Positions 28,031 through 36,600 of a stretch of 64,000 bases of DNA are shown one piece after another. The notes under the pieces were generated by a model, which saw nothing but the letters and a program-made list of their open reading frames with translations, had not been told where the DNA came from and did not search any database. The number at the start of each line of letters is the position of its first letter. Within the stretch, counting starts at the first letter, position 1. Made by a program: the position numbers and the translations under genes. Source of the DNA: Demequina subtropica (lineage in GTDB: Bacteria; Actinomycetota; Actinomycetes; Actinomycetales; Demequinaceae); NCBI RefSeq assembly GCF_000971235.1, contig NZ_BBMB01000010.1, forward strand, positions 20,922 through 84,921, written 5' to 3'.

Positions 28031-28888
28031 ATGCTGCTGTTCTACGTCGACGAGTCCGGCGGTACCACGATGAATGTCGAGGCCGCCGGCGAGGGGCGCA
28101 CGCCGGTGCGCGATCTGTTCGCACTGGCAGCGGTGGGGATCCATGACTCCTCGCGTGAGCCCCTCGCCGAGGAGATCCTTCGGGTCAAGGAGCGCCACTT
28201 CGGCACCCACGCGGTGTCTCGGGCCTGGGGCGAGACGGAGATCAAGTCGCGGCACCTGTGGCTCGCGTCGCGGTGGGCGAGCGGCGAGTTCCCCGGTGGG
28301 CTGCCCACGGGCTACGCGAACGTACTCGAGAAGATGCATCTCCACTACCTGCTCCGTGATCTGGGCCAGTTGTTCGCCAAGTTTCGGCCCCTGGTCTTCA
28401 GCGTCGTGGTCGACAAGCGCGCGCTCGCGGCCGTCGACTCGACGCTCAATCCGCTTGGCATCGCGTATGCACGGCTCTACGAGCGGGTTGCGCAGACGCT
28501 CGGCAGCGTGAACCGCGGCGAGGGCGCGATCTTCGTGGCGGACCGCCAGGACGAGCACGAGGCGTACTTCAACTCGGGTTCGATGCACGAGGTTCGGCAG
28601 GGACTGGCATCTAAGGGAGCCAACCGCCCGAACTTCAACCTCGTCGTCGACAAGCCCGTCTGGATCGATCCCACCCTGAGCACATGGGATCGGGAGCTCA
28701 TCCAACTGGCGGACCTCGTAGCGTTCGCGACGCGTGCCTGGTACGGCGCCGGGCAACCGCCAACCGACCGACACCTGCTGTGGGACAAGATCGAGCCCTG
28801 CTTCGCCGCCCACTGGAACACCACCAAGGCCCAGGGCGGCGGCATCATCGTGTTCCCTGACCCAGGCAAGTACCCGCCGGTGCGATGA
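28031..28888 (+). CDS. DUF3800 protein (predicted nuclease-like)
   Basis: A 285-residue protein recognisable as DUF3800 by the N-terminal LLFYVDESGG (Asp8, Glu9), the FVADRQDEHEAYF segment and the C-terminal IQLADLVAFATRAWYG. The family is suspected to have an RNase H-like fold with acidic catalytic residues and is often found in accessory and defence islands; no function is proven. Codon use looks less G+C-biased at third positions than in neighbours (for example AAT, GTT, GTA, TCT AAG GGA), which suggests horizontal acquisition. ATG with GGGGGAG upstream. Its stop overlaps the VanZ-like gene as ATGA. Confidence 0.8.
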   Translation: MLLFYVDESGGTTMNVEAAGEGRTPVRDLFALAAVGIHDSSREPLAEEILRVKERHFGTHAVSRAWGETEIKSRHLWLASRWASGEFPGGLPTGYANVLEKMHLHYLLRDLGQLFAKFRPLVFSVVVDKRALAAVDSTLNPLGIAYARLYERVAQTLGSVNRGEGAIFVADRQDEHEAYFNSGSMHEVRQGLASKGANRPNFNLVVDKPVWIDPTLSTWDRELIQLADLVAFATRAWYGAGQPPTDRHLLWDKIEPCFAAHWNTTKAQGGGIIVFPDPGKYPPVR

Positions 28889-29433
28889 GCGAGATCCTGC
28901 GTACCGTCCCGCTGCCGCTCGTCGGGCTCGCGGTCATCGCCGGCGTTGTCGCCGCTCTCGCGGTGGCCATCCTCATGCGGCACCGCAGGCTCGACCGTGC
29001 CGGCGCGGCGCGGGTCCTGCTCGCAGCTGCGCTGCTGGTGATCGCGGCCGTCACGCTGCTGCGGCCGGCGGGCATGTGGGCAGGAGTCAACCTGGTGCCG
29101 CTGCGATCGATCTCGGCGCTGTGGACGGACCCGAACCTGCTGCCGGGTCCGCGCTGGCAGATCTATGGCAACGTGCTCATGCTCGTCCCGGTCGGCTTCC
29201 TCGGCGCGCTCGCGGTGCGGAGGACCTCGTTCATCGCTGGGCTGGCATGGGCGACGGCAGCGGCGCTTGTGGTCGAGACCGTACAGCTTGTGTTCGTGCT
29301 CGGCTCGGTCGATATCGACGACGTGCTGCTCGCGGCGCTGGGCGGCGCTGTCGGCGCCGGCCTGGCGGTCGCCCTGGCACGTGCTGTGGCTCGGCTGAGC
29401 CGCACGCCTCAGGGCGTGCGCGTGACCGGGTAG
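28885..29433 (+). CDS. VanZ-like membrane protein
   Basis: A 182-residue protein with about five membrane spans. VanZ-family landmarks are VNLVPLRSI near residue 70, YGNVLMLVPVGFLGAL near 92-107, and ETVQLVFVLGSVDIDDVLLAALGG near 132-155. VanZ homologues give low-level teicoplanin resistance in enterococci; roles elsewhere are unclear. ATG overlaps the DUF3800 stop, so the two are coupled. Its 3' end overlaps by 25 bp the end of a small antisense gene. Confidence 0.8.
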   Translation: MSEILRTVPLPLVGLAVIAGVVAALAVAILMRHRRLDRAGAARVLLAAALLVIAAVTLLRPAGMWAGVNLVPLRSISALWTDPNLLPGPRWQIYGNVLMLVPVGFLGALAVRRTSFIAGLAWATAAALVVETVQLVFVLGSVDIDDVLLAALGGAVGAGLAVALARAVARLSRTPQGVRVTG

Positions 29434-29609
29434 GTCATCCCGACGAGTGCCATGAGCGGAGACGCGAGCCCGCTCTCGCAGTAGCTCGCGCCCGGGTCCT
29501 CCGAGTCGACGCACCTGCCGACCGTGAAGATCGGCGCGAACACGAAGGCGAGCACCAGGACCCGCAGGACCCACCGCGCCGCATGGCGCCCGCTCTCGCT
29601 CACCGCCAC
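29409..29609 (-). CDS. Small membrane protein with conserved-looking Cys/Pro motif
   Basis: A 66-residue protein with one span near 12-29 (RWVLRVLVLAFVFAPIFTV) and an extracytoplasmic part GRCVDSEDPGASYCESGLA followed by a second hydrophobic stretch. The two Cys could form a disulphide. The layout looks protein-like rather than random, and GGTGGGA lies upstream of the GTG, but no family was recognised. It overlaps the VanZ-like gene tail to tail. Confidence 0.5.
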   Translation of the reverse strand: MAVSESGRHAARWVLRVLVLAFVFAPIFTVGRCVDSEDPGASYCESGLASPLMALVGMTYPVTRTP

Positions 29610-29638
29610 ATCGTCCCACCTACCTGGACGAAAGCAAG

Positions 29639-29670
29639 CGGCGCGTCGTCCCCGGAGGGACGACGCGCCG
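29639..29670 (-). terminator. Terminator hairpin after the aminopeptidase P gene
   Basis: A perfect 13-bp stem (29639-29651 with 29658-29670) with a 6-nt loop, 20 bp beyond the stop of the minus-strand aminopeptidase gene. In that direction it is followed by a short T-rich stretch, CTTGCTTTCG. Confidence 0.8.
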
Positions 29671-29690
29671 GTCGCGTCAGGTCCGAGGCC

Positions 29691-31055
<1,365 letters not shown>

Positions 31056-31210
31056 GTCGCCATGGTCCCACGCGGTCCGGCGTGGACGATGCGCCGGGGG
31101 TCCCTGGAGGTTCCGTGTGAGTTTGCGCACATCGTGCCGTTCGCGCCCCGATCCGGCGCTGCACCGGCCATAACCTTGATCTCTCCCACCTCGACGGAAG
31201 GTCACCACAC

Positions 31211-32683
31211 GTGCGCGCACGCCTGCTCTCCGCGGTCGCGGCGCTCGTCACCGTGATGGCCGTGCTCGTGGCCCCGGCCGGGGCGACCGACGAGCCCACC
31301 CGTATCGCGGCGGCGCAGGCGCTCGCCGACGAGGCCGCGACGGCCGCCGTGGCCGCCGATGCCGCCTTCGCTGCGGGGGAGCTCGACGTGGCCCTGGCGC
31401 AGGCCGATGCGGTCGACGCGGCCGATGCGGCGCTCGAGGCGCTGCTGACCGCGGCCCAGGCGTCGGCCGACATCGCGTCGGAGACCGTCGCCGCGGCCGA
31501 GGCCGAGGCGGCCGGCACCGCGGGAGCGCCCGAGGCGTACGAGGCCCAGGCAGGCGTGGTCGAGCAGGCGCAGGCGACGCTCGACGAGGCGGAGGCCGCG
31601 GCCGTCGCGCTGCGCGCGGAGATCACGCTGCTGACGGACCAGCTCGCCTTCGCCGAGCCCGGCCCCACCCGCGACGAGATGACCGCGCGGCTCGCCGAGG
31701 CCGAGGCCGGGCTCGCCGAGGCCGAGCCCGCCGCGGCCGCCGCGTGGGACGCATGGCAAGCCGAGGTCGACGCGCTCGCGGTGCTCGACGCCGATGCGGC
31801 CGCGCATGCTCTCGCGGTCGCCACGGCGGACGCCGCACGCGTCGAGCTCGACGCGGCGCTCGCGGATCTCGCGGCGCTCGCCCCGCTGCACGCGGCGGCG
31901 CATGAGCTGGCCGTCGGGATGGCGCAGCGGCGCCTCGACGTCGCTCAGGTGCGGGCGTTCCTCGACACCGCGGGGTGGTCGGTGGCGGACCTCGAGGACG
32001 AGGTCCACGCGGGCGACACGGTGACGCTCACGCTCGCGATGCTCAACACCGCCGCGCTGCCGCTCCAGGACGCCCAGGTGACGGTGCTCGCGCCCGACGG
32101 CCTCGTCGCATCGTGCGACGCCCTCGACGGCGGCATCGACGCGGGCGCGACCGTGACGTGCGCCGTCGACTATGCGGTGACCGAGGCGGATGCCGCCGCC
32201 GGCTCGGTGGACCTCACCGTCGCGCTTACGGGTGTGCTGCCGCTCGGCGCCGCCGAGCCCGCGCCCGTGGGCACCCGGGTCACCGTGGCTCAGACCTTCA
32301 CCCTCACGATCGCCGCCACGCCGGTGCCGGAGCCCGAGCCGGAGCCGTCCCGGCCCGCGCCCACCACGGAGTCGATCGCGCCCGCGCCGGAGGTCGCCCC
32401 GGAGCCCGCGGAGGAGCCCGAGCCGGTCGCTTCCGAGGAGCCGGACCCGTTCCAGCACCGCGAGGCGGTCGAGGAGATCGCGCGCCTCGCGGCGGACACG
32501 ACCCCCGCCGTCGTGGAGCCCGAGGAGCACGCGGCGGTCCAGGTCGCGGCCGAGGCGCTCGAGCCGGTCGCGACGGCTGCCGAGGCGCCTGCATCGGAGA
32601 GCGACGACCGCCCGATGATCAGCGGCGCGCTCATCGCGGCGATCCTCGCCGCGATCTTCCTGGTCCGCAAGCTCGAGGTCTGA
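31211..32683 (+). CDS. Secreted Ala-rich coiled-coil surface protein with C-terminal anchor
   Basis: A 490-residue exported protein. A signal peptide (about 1-25, cleavage after PAGA) leads into a long Ala/Glu/Asp-rich helical region (about 28-255) likely to form coiled coil. A beta-rich DUF11/CARDB-like domain follows (about 260-365, GDTVTLTLAMLNTAALPLQDA) with a probable disulphide (SCDAL...TCAVDY). Next come a Pro-Glu linker (PEPEPEPSRPAP) and a C-terminal span MISGALIAAILAAIFLV ending in RKLEV. This resembles a wall-associated stalk, but there is no LPXTG motif. GTG start, with GGAAGG upstream and a TAACCT box farther up. No family was recognised. Confidence 0.7.
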   Translation: MRARLLSAVAALVTVMAVLVAPAGATDEPTRIAAAQALADEAATAAVAADAAFAAGELDVALAQADAVDAADAALEALLTAAQASADIASETVAAAEAEAAGTAGAPEAYEAQAGVVEQAQATLDEAEAAAVALRAEITLLTDQLAFAEPGPTRDEMTARLAEAEAGLAEAEPAAAAAWDAWQAEVDALAVLDADAAAHALAVATADAARVELDAALADLAALAPLHAAAHELAVGMAQRRLDVAQVRAFLDTAGWSVADLEDEVHAGDTVTLTLAMLNTAALPLQDAQVTVLAPDGLVASCDALDGGIDAGATVTCAVDYAVTEADAAAGSVDLTVALTGVLPLGAAEPAPVGTRVTVAQTFTLTIAATPVPEPEPEPSRPAPTTESIAPAPEVAPEPAEEPEPVASEEPDPFQHREAVEEIARLAADTTPAVVEPEEHAAVQVAAEALEPVATAAEAPASESDDRPMISGALIAAILAAIFLVRKLEV

Positions 32684-32714
32684 TCCGCCCGGCACGGGCG
32701 GCCGCGCCGATGCC

Positions 32715-32720
32715 TAGGCT
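32715..32720 (+). promoter_or_regulatory. -10 box of the leaderless PHP gene
   Basis: TAGGCT, the same hexamer as for purN, ends 6 nt before the GTG at 32727. Confidence 0.5.
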
Positions 32721-32726
32721 GAAGCC

Positions 32727-33551
32727 GTGCGCATCGACCTCCACACCCACTCGAACGTCTCCGACGGCACGGGCACGCCCGCGCAGGTGATGCGCGACGC
32801 CGCCGCGGCGGGCCTCGACGTGGTGGCTCTCACGGACCACGACTCCGTGGACGGCTGGGACGAGGCCGCGGCGGAGGCCGAGCGGCTGGGCCTGAGGTTC
32901 GTGCCCGGCATCGAGGTCTCGGCGAAGGACCGATGGGTGTCGATCCACATGCTCGCGTACTGGCCGCGCCCGGCCGATGCGGCGCTCGCCGAGATTCTCG
33001 CGCTCACCCGGGAGGCGCGCGTGGGCCGCGCGCAGCGCATGGTCGAGCGGATCGCGGTGGAGTACCCGCTCGAGTGGGAGGACGTGGTGCGCCAGTCGGG
33101 CGCGGCCGCGACGGTGGGGCGCCCGCACATCGCCGATGCCCTGGTCGAGCGCGGCCACTTCGCCACGCGCGGCGAGGTGTTCGATGCGATCCTGCACAAC
33201 CGCTCGCCGTTCTACGTGCACCACTACGCGCCCGACGTGCACGATGCGGTGCGCGCCATCCGCGCGGCCGGCGGGGTCCCGGTGTTCGCGCACCCGGGCG
33301 CCCATGCGCGCGGGCGGGTGGTGCCGGACTCCGTGATCGCGTCGCTCGCCGAGGCGGGGCTGGCCGGCCTCGAGGTGGACCACAGGGATCACGACGACGA
33401 GTCGCGGGCGAGGCTCGCCGGGCTCGCCGAGAGGTACGGGCTGGTCCAGACGGGGTCCTCGGACTACCACGGCACCGGCAAGCTCAACCTGCTGGGGGAG
33501 AACCTCACCTCGATCGCCGCGTTCGAGGCGCTCGAGGCGCAGCGCGGGTAG
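32727..33551 (+). CDS. PHP-domain phosphoesterase (RNase AM / YciV-like)
   Basis: A 274-residue polymerase-and-histidinol-phosphatase domain enzyme with metal ligands in RIDLHTHSNVSDGT, ALTDHDSVDGW, VPGIEVSA, VFAHPGAHA and TGSSDYHGTGK. Members of this subgroup hydrolyse 3',5'-bisphosphonucleotides or trim RNA 5' ends (E. coli RNase AM). GTG at 32727 follows a TAGGCT box by 6 nt, so the mRNA is probably leaderless. The S4 gene lies 47 bp downstream but has its own promoter. Confidence 0.88.
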   Translation: MRIDLHTHSNVSDGTGTPAQVMRDAAAAGLDVVALTDHDSVDGWDEAAAEAERLGLRFVPGIEVSAKDRWVSIHMLAYWPRPADAALAEILALTREARVGRAQRMVERIAVEYPLEWEDVVRQSGAAATVGRPHIADALVERGHFATRGEVFDAILHNRSPFYVHHYAPDVHDAVRAIRAAGGVPVFAHPGAHARGRVVPDSVIASLAEAGLAGLEVDHRDHDDESRARLAGLAERYGLVQTGSSDYHGTGKLNLLGENLTSIAAFEALEAQRG

Positions 33552-33586
33552 GCGGGCCCGGCCATCGTGCCGCGGTCCCCGGGATC

Positions 33587-33592
33587 TATCAT
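33587..33592 (+). promoter_or_regulatory. -10 box of the leaderless S4-domain gene
   Basis: TATCAT ends 6 nt before the ATG at 33599. It is the closest match to the TANNNT consensus in this set. Confidence 0.55.
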
Positions 33593-33598
33593 GCGGTT

Positions 33599-33826
33599 AT
33601 GACCCGCCAGCCTCGCATCGAAGACGTCGTGATCTCCGGCGACGTGATCCGCCTCGGCCAGTTCCTCCAGCTCGCGGGGCTGGTGGATACCGGCGGCGAG
33701 GCGAAGGAGGCGATCCTCGAGGGCGAGGTGACGGTGAACGGCGAGGTCGACCTCCGCCGTGGGCGTCAGCTCCGCCAGGGCGACGTGGTGAGCCTCGCGG
33801 GCCGGGCGGCACGCGTCAGCGCCTGA
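33599..33826 (+). CDS. S4-domain RNA-binding protein (YbcJ-like)
   Basis: A 75-residue protein consisting of a single S4 RNA-binding domain: RLGQFLQLAGLVDTGGEAKEAI followed by GEVTVNGEVDLRRGRQL and a short strand. It resembles E. coli YbcJ and related proteins proposed to act in ribosome or tRNA metabolism. The ATG at 33599 follows TATCAT by 6 nt (leaderless); an ATG at 33591 is out of frame. A bidirectional terminator follows. Confidence 0.85.
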   Translation: MTRQPRIEDVVISGDVIRLGQFLQLAGLVDTGGEAKEAILEGEVTVNGEVDLRRGRQLRQGDVVSLAGRAARVSA

Positions 33827-33839
33827 CACGCTGAGACGA

Positions 33840-33875
33840 CGAAGGGCGGAACCTCCGAGGAGGTCCCGCCCTTCG
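33840..33875. terminator. Bidirectional terminator between S4 and DEAD-box genes
   Basis: A 17-bp stem with one mismatch (33840-33856 with 33859-33875) and a minimal loop, between the convergent stops of the S4 and helicase genes. Confidence 0.75.
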
Positions 33876-33885
33876 CGTTCAGCTG

Positions 33886-35535
33886 CTACTCGCCGGCCGG
33901 CTGGGCCTGCGGGGCCGAGCCCTCGCCCGAGCCCGAGCCGCCCGAGCGGCGGCGACGGCGGTTGCGGTTGCGGCGCGGCTTGGCCTCGCCCTCGGGGGTC
34001 GAGCCCGCGGCGCCCTCGGCGCGCGGCTCGCGGGGCGCGGAGCCCTCGCCCGAGCCCGAGCCGCCCGAGCCGCCGCGGCGACGGTTGCGGTTGCGGCCGG
34101 AGCCGCCCTCGCGCGAGCCCTCGCCGGAGCCCGAGCCCGAGCCGCCGCGGCCGCCCTGGCCGCGACCGCCGGAACGGCCGCCCTGGCCGCCCGAGCGCCC
34201 CGCGCCGGAGCCGCCGGTGTGCTTGCCGGTCTCGCCCAGGTCCTCGAGCGTCTCCGCCTCGAGGCCCTCGCGCGTCCGCTTCTCGCGGGGCAGGCGGCCC
34301 TTGGTGCCCTCGGGGATGTCGAGGTCCGTGAAGAGGTGCGCCGAGCTCGAGTAGGTCTCCTGGGGCTCGGGGTAGCCGAGGTCCAGGGCCTTGTCGATGA
34401 GCGACCAGCGGGGGACGTCGTCCCAGTCGACGAACGTCACGGCGGTGCCGGTCTTGCCCGCGCGACCGGTGCGGCCGATGCGGTGCAGGTAGGTCTTCTC
34501 GTCCTCGGGGCACTGGTAGTTGACCACGTGCGTGACGTCGGTGACGTCGATGCCGCGCGCCGCGACGTCGGTCGCGACGAGGATGTCGATCTTGCCCGAG
34601 CGGAAGGCGCGCAGCGCCTGCTCGCGGGCGCCCTGGCCCAGGTCGCCGTGGATGGCGCCGGCGGCGAAGCCGCGCTCGCGGAGCTCGTCGGAGACCTTCG
34701 CGGCGGTGCGCTTGGTGCGCGCGAACACCACGGTGAGGCCGCGGCCGTTGGCCTGCAGCAGGCGGGCGAGCACCTCGACCTTGTCGAGCGCGTGGGCCCG
34801 GTAGACCACCTGCTTGATGGCCTTGACGGTGGCGCCGTCGTCGTCGGGGTCGGCGGCGCGGATGTGGGTGGGCTGCGTCATGTAGCGGCGCGCGAGCGCC
34901 ACGACGGCGCCCGGCATCGTCGCGGAGAAGAGCATGGTGTGGCGCGACGCGGGGGTCGCGGCGAGCAGCTTCTCGACGTCGGGCAGGAAGCCCAGGTCGA
35001 GCATCTCGTCGGCCTCGTCGAGGACCACGGTCTTGATGAAGCGCAGGTCCAGGTGGCCCTGGTTGAGCAGGTCGATCATGCGGCCCGGCGTGCCGACGAT
35101 GACGTCCGCACCCTTCTGGAGCGCCTCGATCTGCGGCTCGTAGGCGCGGCCGCCGTAGATCTGGACGATGCGCACGGCGCGCTTGCGCGACGCGGCGTCG
35201 AGGTCGTTGGCGACCTGGACGGCGAGCTCGCGGGTCGGGGCGACGATGAGTGCCTGGGGCTTGCCCTTGGCGTCGCCGAGGAGCTCGTAGGCGTCCTCGC
35301 CGGGGGCGGCGGTGCGCTGCAGCGCGGGGATGCCGAAGCCCAGCGTCTTGCCGGTTCCGGTCTTGGCCTGGCCGATGATGTCGTGGCCCGAGAGGGCGAC
35401 GGGGAGGGTCATCGCCTGGATGGGGAAGGGGCTGATGATGCCCTTGTCGGCGAGCGCCTCGACGATGCGAGGGTCGACGTTGTAGTCGGCGAACGTGGTG
35501 TCGTTCGCCTGCACGCTGGCGTGCGTCTCAGTCAT
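33886..35535 (-). CDS. DEAD-box RNA helicase with repeated Gly/Arg-rich tail
   Basis: A 549-residue ATP-dependent RNA helicase of the cold-shock/ribosome-assembly type. Helicase motifs: the Q motif region ISPFPIQAMTLP, AKTGTGKT (about 58-65), PTRELA, TPGRM, LDEADEMLD, SATMP, and the C-terminal domain motifs FARTK, ATDVAARGID and HRIGRTGRAG. The last 130 or so residues are low-complexity, with GGSGSGEGS repeated several times between basic RNRNRRR blocks, probably an RNA-binding or condensate-forming tail. ATG at 35535 with CGGAG upstream; a longer reading frame upstream lacks a ribosome-binding site. Confidence 0.92.
   Translation of the reverse strand: MTETHASVQANDTTFADYNVDPRIVEALADKGIISPFPIQAMTLPVALSGHDIIGQAKTGTGKTLGFGIPALQRTAAPGEDAYELLGDAKGKPQALIVAPTRELAVQVANDLDAASRKRAVRIVQIYGGRAYEPQIEALQKGADVIVGTPGRMIDLLNQGHLDLRFIKTVVLDEADEMLDLGFLPDVEKLLAATPASRHTMLFSATMPGAVVALARRYMTQPTHIRAADPDDDGATVKAIKQVVYRAHALDKVEVLARLLQANGRGLTVVFARTKRTAAKVSDELRERGFAAGAIHGDLGQGAREQALRAFRSGKIDILVATDVAARGIDVTDVTHVVNYQCPEDEKTYLHRIGRTGRAGKTGTAVTFVDWDDVPRWSLIDKALDLGYPEPQETYSSSAHLFTDLDIPEGTKGRLPREKRTREGLEAETLEDLGETGKHTGGSGAGRSGGQGGRSGGRGQGGRGGSGSGSGEGSREGGSGRNRNRRRGGSGGSGSGEGSAPREPRAEGAAGSTPEGEAKPRRNRNRRRRRSGGSGSGEGSAPQAQPAGE
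33903..34140. repeat. In-gene direct repeats coding the Gly/Ser-Arg tail
   Basis: The helicase 3' end holds three or more copies of a GAGCCCTCGCCCGAGCCCGA unit (coding GSGEGS on the minus strand), each followed by an arginine-coding CGGTTGCGGTTGCGG block. Spacing is irregular. Such repeats can expand and contract. Confidence 0.6.
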
Positions 35536-35712
35536 GGTGCTCCGAGGGAGTCTGGGGCGCGAAGGCACCCGTACGGCGGGCAGCCGATCGCGAATCATCC
35601 TCAGAGCGGCTCATCGCTGTCTTCAGCGGTACCGCGTTTCACATGACGACCGGTCAGCCCAGGTCGCATGACAGTGTACCGGCGCAGGGTGCCGTAGCGA
35701 TAGGACCCCAGG

Positions 35713-36357
35713 TCAGGGCGCGTCGGGACCGAGCGGGGAGGGTCGCGGGTCCAGCACGGCGGTCACGATCGCCTCGATCGCGAACGCGCTGGTCTCCGCG
35801 AGCTCGACGTTGCCGCGATCGAGCAGCCACTGCACCTGGAGGCCGTCCATCACCGCGAGCACCGAGGCGGAGGCCCTGTCGATGGTCGCGGGCGCGTCGA
35901 TGCCGCGCTCCTCGCACATGACGCGGAAGGCCTGCGCGACCTCGGAGCGCAGCTGCGTGTAGCGCTGCTCGAAGTACTCGCGGCCGGGGTTGCCGTCCGT
36001 GACGGACTCGGCGGAGAGGACGGCGTACGCCTGGACGATGCCGGGGCGCTCCTCGTTGGCGAAGGCCGTGCGCACGAGGTGGCGGAACAGCTCGGTGCCG
36101 TCGGGGATGTGCTGGCCCTCGATGCCCTCGACATCGGCCTCGTCGCGGTAGCGCAGCACCTCGACCAGCAGCCGATCCTTGGACCCGAAGTGGTGGAGGA
36201 TCCCGGCGTGGGTCATGTCGACCTGCTCGGCGATCTCCACGAGCGGGCCGTTGTTGTAGCCCTTGGACCCGAAGATCTCGAGCGCGGCGCGCAGGATCTC
36301 ACGGCGACGCTCCAGCGTCGCCGGTCGCGGGTTCGAGGCTCGTCTCGCGGTGGTCAT
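35713..36357 (-). CDS. TetR-family transcriptional regulator
   Basis: A 214-residue regulator. Residues about 14-60 form the TetR DNA-binding domain (RREILRAALEIFGSKGYNNG, MTHAGILHHFGSKDRLL); the rest is a ligand-binding helical domain. ATG with GAGGGAG upstream. It is divergent from the GH3/ABC operon, and the shared 243-bp gap contains a palindrome of typical TetR operator type within the operon promoter. It is therefore the likely repressor of that operon, although LacI or ROK proteins are more usual for sugar loci. Confidence 0.87.
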   Translation of the reverse strand: MTTARRASNPRPATLERRREILRAALEIFGSKGYNNGPLVEIAEQVDMTHAGILHHFGSKDRLLVEVLRYRDEADVEGIEGQHIPDGTELFRHLVRTAFANEERPGIVQAYAVLSAESVTDGNPGREYFEQRYTQLRSEVAQAFRVMCEERGIDAPATIDRASASVLAVMDGLQVQWLLDRGNVELAETSAFAIEAIVTAVLDPRPSPLGPDAP

Positions 36358-36519
36358 GGTCTCCCTCGGCTCCGGTCCGGGCGGGGCGTGCCCGGGCGAC
36401 CTGCATCGGTCGCCGGGGGCCGTCCGTCCAGCCAGGTCACGCCCGAGTCTACGCAGGTGCGGCGCCGCGCCTGGCAGACGCTCCGATGGTCACGGTTGTG
36501 CAACACGCGCAGGCCCGGG

Positions 36520-36549
36520 TTGATTTAGTTACTGACAGCACAGTAAGTT
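36520..36549 (+). promoter_or_regulatory. Promoter of the GH3/ABC operon with internal operator
   Basis: TTGATT (36520-36525) and TAAGTT (36544-36549) are an 18-bp-spaced promoter. The spacer holds TTACTGACAGCACAGTAA (36529-36546), 6-bp perfect arms around a 6-bp centre. A TetR dimer bound here would exclude RNA polymerase. The rest of the 243-bp gap contains nothing recognisable. Confidence 0.6.
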
Positions 36550-36600
36550 ACCCGACATCGACCGGGGCGACCCGGACTGCTCGACGAAGAGGAGAACCTG

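Noticed and set aside
28885..29433. Glycopeptide-resistance gene cluster
   Set aside because: Only a VanZ-like protein is present; no vanHAX, vanY or two-component system is nearby.
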